From NCBI GenBank assembly GCA_903921205.1, contig CAIXPF010000094.1:1-64000 (forward strand): a stretch of DNA of 64,000 nucleotides, in the 5' to 3' direction. The notes below the pieces were generated by a model, which ran no database searches, was not told where the DNA came from, and was given only the letters and a program-made list of their open reading frames with translations. The position numbers and the translations under genes are program-made. The DNA is from an uncultured Acidimicrobiia bacterium. Lineage in GTDB: Bacteria > Actinomycetota > Acidimicrobiia > Acidimicrobiales > CAIXPF01. This document shows positions 41,845 through 49,192 of the stretch, piece after piece; the stretch's first letter is position 1, and each line of letters starts with the position of its first letter.

Positions 41845-42429
41845 GTGCCCCCACCGACCCCCCAGCCAGGCCAGGCCCGACGCGAACGCGCCGTCCGGGC
41901 GGCGGCGCGCCTGCTGGAGCGCGGCGGGCCCGAAGCCTGTACCGCCACGGCGGTGGCACAGGCTGCGATGCTGACCCGCCGGGAGCTGAGCCGGGAGTTC
42001 GCCGGCACCGACGAGCTCCTCGAGCTGGCGGCGCGACGTCTGGCGACCCGGTTCCTCGACCGTGTCGAGGATGCCGCCGCAGCCGCCGGCGACCCGCTCG
42101 AGGCGCTGTGGGCGGCCGGGGAGACCTACCTGCGGCTCGCCCTGCGCCACCCCGGCGGCGGGCCCGTGGCCGGCTTCGCCACTGCGCACGGCCCGGGCAG
42201 CGAATCGGGCGGCGCGGCGGCGGCCGAGCTCGCCGTGCGGGCGGAGTGCTTCTTCGCCAACCTCATGGCCGCGATCGGACTGCCCCAGGGGCCGACCATC
42301 GCCGCCGCCTGGCTGGCCGCGCTCGACGGCTTCGTGCTGCGCCAGCGGCGGACCCCCCGCTCCGTCGAGGCGATGCTCGACGCCCTCGCCCGGGCCTTCG
42401 CCCTGCCCCAGCCGACTCCGGCCGGCTGA
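41845..42429 (+). CDS. TetR/AcrR-family transcriptional regulator
   Basis: The 194-aa protein begins with an N-terminal HTH: QARRERAVRAAARLLERGGPEACTATAVAQAAMLTRRELSREFAGTDELLELAARRL, the TetR DNA-binding pattern. The C-terminal helical domain (LEALWAAGETYLRLALRHPGGGPVAGFA) would bind an effector. The GTG at 41845 has a TACCCT box 8 nt before it. It is divergent from the LLM/hydrolase pair and precedes the SDR gene, so either may be its target. No operator palindrome is evident. Confidence 0.83.
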   Translation: MPPPTPQPGQARRERAVRAAARLLERGGPEACTATAVAQAAMLTRRELSREFAGTDELLELAARRLATRFLDRVEDAAAAAGDPLEALWAAGETYLRLALRHPGGGPVAGFATAHGPGSESGGAAAAELAVRAECFFANLMAAIGLPQGPTIAAAWLAALDGFVLRQRRTPRSVEAMLDALARAFALPQPTPAG

Positions 42430-42472
42430 GACCGGCCCGGACACCGTCCGGGCACGCCGCGCCCCGCCGACC

Positions 42473-42517
42473 GCACGACACCGGCAGGCACGACACCGGC
42501 AGGCACGGCACCGGCAG
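42473..42517. repeat. three 15-bp tandem repeats
   Basis: GCACGACACCGGCAG occurs twice, then GCACGGCACCGGCAG once, head to tail with one mismatch, between the TetR and SDR genes. It ends about 20 bp before the TACGGT box of the SDR gene. Confidence 0.85.
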
Positions 42518-42537
42518 GGCGGCACCGAGCCCGCTGC

Positions 42538-42543
42538 TACGGT
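42538..42543 (+). promoter_or_regulatory. candidate -10 box (TACGGT) of the SDR gene
   Basis: TACGGT ends 7 nt before GTG 42551 and 10 nt before ATG 42554. If the message is leaderless, the GTG may be the true start. Confidence 0.4.
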
Positions 42544-42553
42544 TCGGCCCGTG

Positions 42554-43324
42554 ATGGATCTACGCCTCCAGGGAACGAACGTGGTGGTCACCGGGGCCGG
42601 GCAGGGTCTCGGCCGGGCCATCGGGATCGGCTTCGCCGAGCAGGGCGCCAACGTCGCCTTCGGCTACCACCGCTCCGGTGAAGGTGCCGAGGCCGCGGCG
42701 GCGGAAGCCCGGACGCTGGGGGTTTCGGCCCTCGCGGTGGCTCTCGACGTGCGGGACGACGCCTCGGTCGCCGAGGGCCTGCGCCGGGTCACCGACGAGC
42801 TCGGCCCCATCGGGGTGTTGGTGAACAACGCCGCGATGACCGGCCGGGGTCCGTTCGTGGACACCTCGACCGCCGACTGGGACGCCCAGGTGGCGGTCAC
42901 GGTCACCGGCACGCTGCGCATCACGCACGCGGTGACCCGCCTCATGATCGAGGCCGGCAACGGTGGGGCGCTGGTCAACCTGATGGGCGACTCGGGCCGG
43001 GTCGGCGAGTCGGGCCTGCTCGTCACCGCCACCACCCGGGCCTCCACCGTCGGACTGACCAAGTCCCTGGCCAAGGAACTGGCCCGTCACGGCATCCGTT
43101 CCAACGCGGTGTCGATGGGCCTGGTCCGCACCGACAACTTCGCCGAGCACGCCGGCAACCCCGACGACGCCGAGCGGATGGCCCGCATCGTGGCCCAGTA
43201 CCCACTGCGCCGCCTCGGTCGCCCCGAGGACGTGGTCCCGACCATCCTGCTGCTGGCCTCGCCGCTGTCGGGCTGGACCACCGGGCAGGTCCTGTCGGTC
43301 AACGGCGGCTACGCCATGCCCTGA
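42554..43324 (+). CDS. SDR-fold protein lacking the catalytic Tyr and Lys
   Basis: This 256-aa Rossmann protein has VTGAGQGLGRAIG, NNAAMTGRG and a C-terminal WTTGQVLSVNGGYAMP, clearly SDR. At the active site the usual YxxxK is replaced by VTATTRAST: Thr158 stands where Tyr is expected and Arg162 where Lys is expected. Ser147 may still be present (GDSGR). Loss of both residues makes ordinary carbonyl reduction unlikely. It may still bind NAD(P) and serve as a regulatory or structural partner, or use different chemistry. The ATG at 42554 or the GTG three bases earlier may be the start. Confidence 0.85.
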   Translation: MDLRLQGTNVVVTGAGQGLGRAIGIGFAEQGANVAFGYHRSGEGAEAAAAEARTLGVSALAVALDVRDDASVAEGLRRVTDELGPIGVLVNNAAMTGRGPFVDTSTADWDAQVAVTVTGTLRITHAVTRLMIEAGNGGALVNLMGDSGRVGESGLLVTATTRASTVGLTKSLAKELARHGIRSNAVSMGLVRTDNFAEHAGNPDDAERMARIVAQYPLRRLGRPEDVVPTILLLASPLSGWTTGQVLSVNGGYAMP

Positions 43325-43337
43325 TCGGGCACGCACC

Positions 43338-44171
43338 ATGACCATCCACACCGAGATCATCCACACCGAGATCATCCACACCGAGATCATCCACACCGAT
43401 CAGCATCCTGACCAGACCGGTCGGCATGTCGCCGATGCGAACGGTGACGGCACCGACGCGTCCCCGGCCGTCTGGCTGCTCACCGTCGACCGGCCGGAAC
43501 GTCGCAACGCCCTGGACCTCGACCACTGCAGCGAGCTGCACGCCGCCGTCGATGCCGCGGTGGCCGGCGGCGCGCGGTGTCTGGTGATCACCGGGGCCGG
43601 CACGGCGTTCTGCTCCGGCGCCGACCTCGGCGGGGTGTACGGCGACGCGTTCCGTGAAGCCCTCTACGGCATGCTCGGTGCCCTGGCCTCCGCACCCATC
43701 CCCACCATCGCCGCGGTCAACGGGCCGGCGATCGGGGCGGGCACCCAGCTGGCCATCGCCGCCGATCTGCGCATCTGCGCCCCCACCGCCCGCTTCGGGG
43801 TCCCCACGGCCAAGCTCGGCCTGGCCGTGGACTTCTGGACGGTCCGCCGGCTGTCGCTGCTCGCCGGCGGCGGCGCCGCCCGGCAGCTGCTGTTGGCCTG
43901 CGACGAGCTCGGCATCGACGCCGCCGAACGCGCCGGGCTGGTGCAACGACGCGGCGAGCTCGCCGACGCCGTCGAGTGGGCGACCCACCTCGCCGGTCTG
44001 GCGCCGCTGACCCACGCCTACAACAAGCTGGCGTTGGACGCGGCGTTCGAGTCCGACATCGCCGACGCCGCCACGCTCGCCGCCTTCGAGGCCTGTTGGG
44101 CCAGCGAGGACTTCGTCGAGGGTCGCACCGCCGGAGCCGAACGGCGGCCACCGCGCTTCCGGGGCCGATGA
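43338..44171 (+). CDS. enoyl-CoA hydratase/isomerase family protein with a repeat-coded N-terminus
   Basis: This 277-aa crotonase-fold protein has WLLTVDRPERRNALDLDHC, VITGAGTAFCSGADLGGVY and the oxyanion-hole loop VNGPAIGAGTQLAIAADLRI. The two glutamates that catalyse hydration in classical ECH appear replaced (GTQLAI and VPTAKLG), so it may be an isomerase, hydrolase or inactive member. The first 20 residues are four near-identical IHTEI units coded by a 15-bp tandem repeat. The stop overlaps the CoxM-like start (ATGA), so the two are coupled. Confidence 0.82.
   Translation: MTIHTEIIHTEIIHTEIIHTDQHPDQTGRHVADANGDGTDASPAVWLLTVDRPERRNALDLDHCSELHAAVDAAVAGGARCLVITGAGTAFCSGADLGGVYGDAFREALYGMLGALASAPIPTIAAVNGPAIGAGTQLAIAADLRICAPTARFGVPTAKLGLAVDFWTVRRLSLLAGGGAARQLLLACDELGIDAAERAGLVQRRGELADAVEWATHLAGLAPLTHAYNKLALDAAFESDIADAATLAAFEACWASEDFVEGRTAGAERRPPRFRGR
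43344..43400 (+). repeat. 15-bp tandem repeat coding (IHTEI)n
   Basis: ATCCACACCGAGATC is repeated three times perfectly, followed by a fourth partial unit ending GAT. It lies inside the ECH-like ORF two codons after the start. Because the unit is a multiple of three, copy changes would alter length without frameshift. Confidence 0.92.
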
Positions 44172-45031
44172 AGCCGGCCCCGTTCCACTACGAGCGGCCG
44201 ACGTCGCTGGCCGAGGCGCTGGATCTGCTGGCGGCGGACGGCGTGGAGACCAAGGCCCTGGCCGGCGGCCAGAGCCTCGTCCCCCTGATGAACCTGCGCC
44301 TGGCCCGCCCCGACGTCCTCGTCGACCTCGACGCGGTGGCCGAGCTGCGCGGGATCAGCCGTTCGGGTGACCAGGTGCGTATCGGAGCCCTCACGCGCCA
44401 CGAGCAGACCGCCACCGATGCCCTGGTGCGCGAGCGACTGCCGCTGCTGGCCCATGCCGCCGTCCACATCGGCCACCGGGCCATCCGCACCCGGGGCACC
44501 CTCGGCGGCAGCCTGGCCCATGCCGATCCGGCCGCCGAGCTGCCCGTCGCCTCCCTGGCCCTCGGCGCCGAGGTCGACGTGGCGTCGGCGCGGGGAGCGC
44601 GCACGATCCCCATCGCGGAGCTGTTCGACGGACCGCTGAGTACCACCGTCGCCGACGACGAGCTGATCGTGGCGGTCCGCTACCCGGTCGATGCCGGCCG
44701 CCGCCCGTTCGGTTTCGCCGAGCTGGCCCGGCGCCACGGCGACTTCGCCCTGACCGTCGCCGCGGTCACCCTCTCCGTCGACGGCGACGGCGGTTGCCGG
44801 GCCGCCACGGTGGCCCTCGGCGGTATCGGCGGCAGCCCACGGCTCGTCGGGCCGGCGGCCCGGGCCCTCATCGGCACCCGCATCGACCCCGCTGCGGTCG
44901 AGCTGGCGGTGGCGTCGGTCGACGACGCCGTGCGTCCCGTGGCCGACCTGCACGGCTCGGTCGCCTACCGCCGGGCCATGGCCGCGCTGCTGACCCGCCA
45001 GGCCATCGCCATGGCCCGCGGCGCACGCTGA
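44168..45031 (+). CDS. FAD-binding medium subunit of a molybdenum hydroxylase (CoxM-like)
   Basis: This 287-aa protein is like the M subunit of CO dehydrogenase/xanthine oxidase-type enzymes. The FAD pyrophosphate loop is LAGGQSLVPLMNLRLARP; the second signature is RTRGTLGGSLAHADPAAELPVA. It passes electrons from 2Fe-2S clusters to an acceptor. The CoxS-like small subunit lies 0.8 kb downstream, separated by a CPBP gene. The large molybdopterin subunit is not present in the window. The ATG overlaps the preceding stop, so the gene is coupled to the ECH-like gene. Confidence 0.88.
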   Translation: MKPAPFHYERPTSLAEALDLLAADGVETKALAGGQSLVPLMNLRLARPDVLVDLDAVAELRGISRSGDQVRIGALTRHEQTATDALVRERLPLLAHAAVHIGHRAIRTRGTLGGSLAHADPAAELPVASLALGAEVDVASARGARTIPIAELFDGPLSTTVADDELIVAVRYPVDAGRRPFGFAELARRHGDFALTVAAVTLSVDGDGGCRAATVALGGIGGSPRLVGPAARALIGTRIDPAAVELAVASVDDAVRPVADLHGSVAYRRAMAALLTRQAIAMARGAR

Positions 45032-45072
45032 GCTGCGGACCGGCGGTCATTCCCCGGACGAGCGGTCCTCGC

Positions 45073-45078
45073 TACGCT
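45073..45078 (+). promoter_or_regulatory. candidate -10 box (TACGCT) of the CPBP protease gene
   Basis: TACGCT ends 8 nt before GTG 45087, suggesting that the protease has its own promoter between the CoxM-like and CoxS-like genes. Confidence 0.45.
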
Positions 45079-45086
45079 CCGAGGCC

Positions 45087-45788
45087 GTGGCACAAGCACC
45101 TCCGTTGTCGACCAACCCGCTGGCCGTCGATGAGGGCGCCCGCCCCGGCCTGGTCATGCTGGTCGGGTTCTTCCTCGCCCACACCCTGCTGTGGGTCAGC
45201 CTGATCTTCAGTTTCTCCGGCAAGGACCGGGTGAGCTTCGCCTCGCTCGGCGCGCAGGGAACGCCGTGGATCCGCCAGTTCGTGATCCCGTTGCTGCTCG
45301 TACTGGCCTTCCAGTTGGTGATGATCCGCACCGCCCGCTGGAAGCGCTCGGTGTGGCACGAGCCCGCCCGCACCACCCGCCGCTGGCTCATCGTGTTCCC
45401 TGCGCTGATGCTGCTGCTGGCCTTCGTCAGCCATGTCACCTCGGGCATGCCCGAGGTCGACGGCAGCTACCTGGTCGGCATGACCGCCACCGTGGCGCTG
45501 GTCGGGATCACCGAGGAGCTGACCTTCCGGGGCATCCTGCTGGTCGGCGGCCGCCGGACCTTCCCCCACGAGTGGCAGGTGGTGGTGTTCACCGGCGCAC
45601 TGTTCGGCCTGTTCCACCTGCCCAACGTCCTGCTCGGTGCGGCCCTCGGGGCCACGTTGTTCCAGGTGGTCCAGACCGCGCTGATCGGTACGACGTTCTA
45701 CGCACTGCGCCGGGTGACGGGCCTGTTGGTGCCGTGCATGGTGCTGCACGCCGTGTACGACTGGCTGGTCCTGATCGGCAAGGCGTGA
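45087..45788 (+). CDS. CPBP family intramembrane metalloprotease
   Basis: The 233-aa membrane protein has about six hydrophobic helices. It carries the CPBP/ABI active-site motifs ITEELTFRGILL (EExxxR) and LFGLFHLPNVLLG (FxxxH). A third His lies in MVLHAVYDWLV. Eukaryotic relatives process CAAX proteins, while bacterial members act in bacteriocin self-immunity or membrane-protein cleavage; no target is known here. The GTG start at 45087 follows a TACGCT box. It interrupts the M and S subunit genes, so a functional link to the hydroxylase is possible but unproved. Confidence 0.87.
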   Translation: MAQAPPLSTNPLAVDEGARPGLVMLVGFFLAHTLLWVSLIFSFSGKDRVSFASLGAQGTPWIRQFVIPLLLVLAFQLVMIRTARWKRSVWHEPARTTRRWLIVFPALMLLLAFVSHVTSGMPEVDGSYLVGMTATVALVGITEELTFRGILLVGGRRTFPHEWQVVVFTGALFGLFHLPNVLLGAALGATLFQVVQTALIGTTFYALRRVTGLLVPCMVLHAVYDWLVLIGKA

Positions 45789-45813
45789 TCGGTACGGCCT
45801 GATCGGTACGGCC
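45786..45813. repeat. two perfect 14-bp tandem units at the 3' end of the CPBP gene
   Basis: TGATCGGTACGGCC occurs twice in a row; the first unit begins with the CPBP stop codon. Confidence 0.8.
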
Positions 45814-45842
45814 TGACCGGGGACGCCGCAGGCCGTCGCCGC

Positions 45843-45848
45843 TACGCT
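45843..45848 (+). promoter_or_regulatory. candidate -10 box (TACGCT) of the CoxS-like gene
   Basis: TACGCT ends exactly 6 nt before the GTG at 45855, the leaderless spacing. Confidence 0.5.
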
Positions 45849-45854
45849 CGCAGC

Positions 45855-46355
45855 GTGACCGAGCACGACCTGCGCCCGTGGCCGATGCGCTGCACCGTCA
45901 ACGGCACCAGCCACCGACTCGACGTGGAGCCTCGTCGTCTGGCCGTCGACGTGCTGCGCGAGAACCTGGGGCTCACCGGCACCCACGCCGGGTGTGAGCA
46001 CGGGGTGTGCGGGGCCTGCACAATCCTGCTCGACGGTGAGCCGGTGCGCTCGTGCCTGCTGTTCGCCCCGCAGCTCGACGGTCGTGACGTGCGCACCGTG
46101 GAAGGCCTCGCCGGTCCCGGCGACGAACTGCACCCGTTGCAGCAGAGCTTCGGTGCCCACCACGGCCTGCAGTGCGGTTTCTGCACGCCGGGCATGCTGC
46201 TCACCGCGCTCGATCTGCTGGGGCACAACCCCACCCCGACCCGTGACGAGGTGCGTGAGGCGCTGTCGGCGAACCTGTGCCGCTGCACCGGCTACCAGCA
46301 GATCGTCGACGCGGTGATGGACAGCTCACGGGGCGGCGCGTTCGACTGCACCTGA
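45855..46355 (+). CDS. 2Fe-2S small subunit of a molybdenum hydroxylase (CoxS-like)
   Basis: This 166-aa protein has two iron-sulfur cluster sites. The plant-ferredoxin-type cluster is in GCEHGVCGACTILLDG plus SCLLFAPQ. The second, alpha-helical cluster is CGFCTPGMLL with LCRCTGYQQIVDAV. This is diagnostic of the CoxS/XdhC-type small subunit. It would pass electrons from a molybdopterin site to the FAD subunit at 44168. GTG start at 45855. Its own TACGCT box suggests independent transcription. The large subunit gene is missing from this window. Confidence 0.92.
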   Translation: MTEHDLRPWPMRCTVNGTSHRLDVEPRRLAVDVLRENLGLTGTHAGCEHGVCGACTILLDGEPVRSCLLFAPQLDGRDVRTVEGLAGPGDELHPLQQSFGAHHGLQCGFCTPGMLLTALDLLGHNPTPTRDEVREALSANLCRCTGYQQIVDAVMDSSRGGAFDCT

Positions 46356-46407
46356 CGGCCCGCGCTGCGCAGGCCGCGGCGGGCCGGGTGTCGCCGCCGG
46401 TGCGATC

Positions 46408-46413
46408 TACGCT
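46408..46413 (+). promoter_or_regulatory. candidate -10 box (TACGCT) of the LLM gene at 46421
   Basis: TACGCT ends 7 nt before the ATG, with no Shine-Dalgarno sequence. Confidence 0.5.
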
Positions 46414-46420
46414 GCGCGTC

Positions 46421-47293
46421 ATGCGTATCGGAGTGGTTTTCCCCAGCAACGAGATCGGCGGCGACACCGGGGCGGTGCGGGCCTTCGCCCAGGCCGCCGA
46501 GTCCCTCGGCTACGCCCACATCGAGGCGTTCGACCACGTGGTCGGCCAGCCCGGCGACTATGCCGGGCGGCTGTGGCGTGAGCCGTTCGTCTTCTTCGGG
46601 TACCTCGCCGCCATCACCAGCCGTATCGAGCTGGCGACCGGCATCATCATCCTGCCGCAGCGCCAGACCGCGCTCGCCGCCAAGCAGGCGGCCGAGGTCG
46701 ACCTGTGGAGCGACGGCCGCCTGCGCCTGGGCCTCGGGGTCGGGTGGAACCCCTTCGAGTTCGACGCCCTCGACCAGGACTTCACCCGGCGGGGCAAGCG
46801 GATGGACGCCCAGATCGCCGCGCTGCGGACCCTGTGGTCGGCCAAGGTCGTCGACGTACGGGTCGGCGACGAGGCCATCAGCGGCGGGGGGATGGACCCG
46901 CTGCCGACCCGGCAGATCCCGATCTGGATCGGCGGCCGCTCCGCAGCGGCGTACCGGCGGGCGGTCACGCTGGGCCAGGGCTGGCTGTCGAACTTCCAGG
47001 ACCACCTGGGCAACGACCGCGAGGCGTTCATCGCGGCGAAGGCCGAGCTGGTCGCCGCCGCCGGGGGCAGCCTGCCCGCCGGGTTCGGCATCGAGAGCTG
47101 GACCAGCCCGGGCCGCACCTCGCCCGACTCGTGGGCCGCCGAGGCGACCGAATGGGCCGAGCTCGGGGTCACCCACCTCTCGCTGCGTACCGACGAGTCG
47201 CGACGCGACCAGCCGGTGCGCCCCCGTTCGATCGACGAACACCTCGACCTGATGCAGCGCTACGCCGAAGCGGTCGGCAACCTCGGCGGCTGA
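46421..47293 (+). CDS. LLM class F420-dependent oxidoreductase-like protein
   Basis: The 290-aa luciferase-like protein is the shortest of the five in this window. It begins MRIGVVFPSNEIGGDTGAVRAFAQAAESLGYAHIEAFDHVVG and continues with RIELATGIIILPQRQTALAAKQAAEVDLWSDGRLRLGLGVGWNPFEFDAL and PIWIGGRSAAAYRRAVTLGQGW. The pattern fits the F420-dependent subgroup named after mycobacterial proteins; reaction unknown. The ATG at 46421 follows a TACGCT box. A strong hairpin separates it from the convergent SDR. Confidence 0.87.
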   Translation: MRIGVVFPSNEIGGDTGAVRAFAQAAESLGYAHIEAFDHVVGQPGDYAGRLWREPFVFFGYLAAITSRIELATGIIILPQRQTALAAKQAAEVDLWSDGRLRLGLGVGWNPFEFDALDQDFTRRGKRMDAQIAALRTLWSAKVVDVRVGDEAISGGGMDPLPTRQIPIWIGGRSAAAYRRAVTLGQGWLSNFQDHLGNDREAFIAAKAELVAAAGGSLPAGFGIESWTSPGRTSPDSWAAEATEWAELGVTHLSLRTDESRRDQPVRPRSIDEHLDLMQRYAEAVGNLGG

Positions 47294-47307
47294 ACCGACC
47301 CGGCCCC

Positions 47308-47338
47308 GGGCTGCGCCGATCCGCGATCGGCACAGCCC
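47308..47338. terminator. bidirectional hairpin between convergent LLM and SDR genes
   Basis: GGGCTG-C-GCCGATC-CGC-GATCGGC-A-CAGCCC forms a 6+7-bp stem with one mismatch and a 3-nt loop. It lies 15 bp after the LLM stop and 13 bp from the SDR stop. Confidence 0.6.
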
Positions 47339-47350
47339 GAACGGCCTCGG

Positions 47351-48070
47351 TCAGCTGTGCATGCCGCCGTCGACGACGAACTCCTGGCCGGTGCAGTAGC
47401 TCGCCTCCTCCGAGAGCAGGAACAGCACCAGCGAACCGACCTCGTCGGGAGCGGCGGCGCGGCCCAGCGGCACGCTGCGCAGCATCTTGGGCTTGTCGAA
47501 GTCCTTGGTCATCTCGGTGTCGATGATGCCGGGGTGCACCGAGTTGACCCGGATGCCCTTGGGTCCGAGCTCCTTGGCCGCCACCTTGGTCATGCCGCGC
47601 ACCGCGAACTTCGAGGCGGTGTAGGCCATCGAGCCGAACACCCCTTCGAGCCCGGCCACCGAGGAGATGTTCACGATGGAGCCGCTGTTCTGCGCCATCA
47701 TCGGCCCGGTCACCGCACGCATCCCCAGGAACACGCCGGTCTGGTTGACGGCGATGACCCGGTTCCAGTCGGCGAGCTGGTAGTTCGCCAGCCGGGCAGC
47801 GTGCAGGATGCCGGCGTTGTTGACCAGCCCGTCGATGCGCCCGTGACGCTCCACGATCGCCGTGACGACCGACGCCCACTGCTCCTCGGAGGTGACGTCG
47901 AGGTGGTGGTAATCGGCGCCGAGCTCGCCCGCGGCGCGCTCACCCTCCTCGTCGAGGACATCGGCCAGCACCACCGTGGCACCTTCGGCGAGGGCCATGC
48001 GGCCTTCGGCCAGACCCTGGCCCCGCGCCCCGCCGGTGATCAGTACAACCTTGTTGTCGAGCTTTCCCAT
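47351..48070 (-). CDS. classical SDR-family oxidoreductase
   Basis: The 239-aa protein shows ITGGARGQGLAEGRMAL, VLADVLDEEG with Asp after the second strand (NAD preference), VNNAGILHAARL, IVNISSVAGLEG and catalytic YTASKFAVRGMTK. The C-terminus is GQEFVVDGGMHS. It resembles 3-alpha(20-beta)-hydroxysteroid dehydrogenase-type enzymes. The start is the ATG at 48070; the longer track start adds a low-complexity stretch. It lies 104 bp after the SDR at 48175 on the same strand, with a hairpin in between. Confidence 0.9.
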   Translation of the reverse strand: MGKLDNKVVLITGGARGQGLAEGRMALAEGATVVLADVLDEEGERAAGELGADYHHLDVTSEEQWASVVTAIVERHGRIDGLVNNAGILHAARLANYQLADWNRVIAVNQTGVFLGMRAVTGPMMAQNSGSIVNISSVAGLEGVFGSMAYTASKFAVRGMTKVAAKELGPKGIRVNSVHPGIIDTEMTKDFDKPKMLRSVPLGRAAAPDEVGSLVLFLLSEEASYCTGQEFVVDGGMHS

Positions 48071-48128
48071 GCACTGATGCGTAGCACCTGGCGACCGGTC
48101 GGCGCCCGACGTCGCGCCCACGATGCTC

Positions 48129-48168
48129 CCGGCCCGGCCGCGGGGCTGCCGCGCCCCGGCCGGGCCGG
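48129..48168 (-). terminator. hairpin after the SDR gene at 48175
   Basis: CCGGCCCGGCCG ... CGGCCGGGCCGG makes a 12-bp perfect stem, extendable with one bulge, starting 7 bp after the stop of the minus-strand SDR gene. Confidence 0.55.
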
Positions 48169-48174
48169 TCCGGC

Positions 48175-49080
48175 TCAGAACTCGGGCATCACCGGTTCGG
48201 GCGTGGCGGCCCGTGCGACGAGGTCGGGTACCACGGCGCCGAGCTGCGCGGGGTCCCAGCGGTCGTCCTGCTGGACGAACGGACCTCGGTGGAACCCTTC
48301 GATGACGCCGATCCGGCCGCCCATCACCTCGAACACCCGGCCGGTGATCCCCGCCGACTCGGTGCTGCCCAGCCAGGTGACCAGCGGGGCGATGTTCTCC
48401 GGGTCGGTCCAGTGGTAGAGGTCCTTGTCCCGCTCGACCCCGAGGCCGAGCGGCTCGGTCATCCGGGTACGGGCCGCAGGGGCGATGGCGTTGCAGGTCA
48501 CGCCGTAGCGGGCGAGCTCCTTGGCCGCGACCAGGGTGAAGCCCACGATGCCGGCCTTCGCCGCGGCGTAGTTGGCCTGGCCGGGGTTGCCGAACAGGCC
48601 CGAGCCGGAGCTGGTGGAGATGATGCGGCCGTCCACCTTCTCGCCGGCCTTGGTCTGGTCACGCCAGTACTGGGCGGCGACGTGGCTCGGCGCGTAGGTG
48701 CCCTTGAGGTGGACCCGCATGACGGCGTCCCACTCGTCCTCGGCCATGTTCGCCAGGACCCGGTCGCGCAGCGTGCCGGCGTTGTTGACCAGCACGTCGA
48801 GCCGGCCGAAGTGGTCGATGGCGGTCTGGATCAGGTTGCGGGCACCGGCGGCGTCGGCGATGTCGTCGGTGTTGGCCACCGCCTGCGCGCCCATCGCCCG
48901 GATCTCCGCCGCCACCTCCTCGGCCGGGCCGGTCGCCGCGCCGGAGCCGTCCACCCCGCCGCCGAGATCGTTCACCACGACCCTGGCGCCCTGCGACGCG
49001 AACTCGAGGGCGTGGCCACGGCCGATCCCGCGTCCGGCACCGGTGATGATGACGACCCGACCCTCACAGATTCCGCTCAT
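48175..49080 (-). CDS. SDR-family oxidoreductase (hydroxyacyl-CoA dehydrogenase-like)
   Basis: The 301-aa protein has IITGAGRGIGRGHALEFASQGARVVVNDLGGGVDG, a cofactor loop and a longer acceptor strand resembling the dehydrogenase domain of peroxisomal multifunctional enzyme type 2. DVLVNNAGTLRD, IISTSSGSGLFGNPGQANYAAAKAGIVG (catalytic Ser and YxxxK) and a C-terminal extension of about 50 residues follow. Such enzymes oxidise 3-hydroxyacyl-CoAs or steroids in beta-oxidation. The ATG at 49080 is followed by a good SDR N-terminus; the longer track ORF is not. It is divergent from the VOC gene. Confidence 0.88.
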   Translation of the reverse strand: MSGICEGRVVIITGAGRGIGRGHALEFASQGARVVVNDLGGGVDGSGAATGPAEEVAAEIRAMGAQAVANTDDIADAAGARNLIQTAIDHFGRLDVLVNNAGTLRDRVLANMAEDEWDAVMRVHLKGTYAPSHVAAQYWRDQTKAGEKVDGRIISTSSGSGLFGNPGQANYAAAKAGIVGFTLVAAKELARYGVTCNAIAPAARTRMTEPLGLGVERDKDLYHWTDPENIAPLVTWLGSTESAGITGRVFEVMGGRIGVIEGFHRGPFVQQDDRWDPAQLGAVVPDLVARAATPEPVMPEF

Positions 49081-49192
49081 GGTTCTCGTACACCTTCGTT
49101 CGCTACGGCTGGTTCGAGGCCGGACCCTACCCCTGGGGCCCGACCGGCGAACAGCTAACGTCACCCCATCGTTCCGGGGGAAGGGGCCGTCG

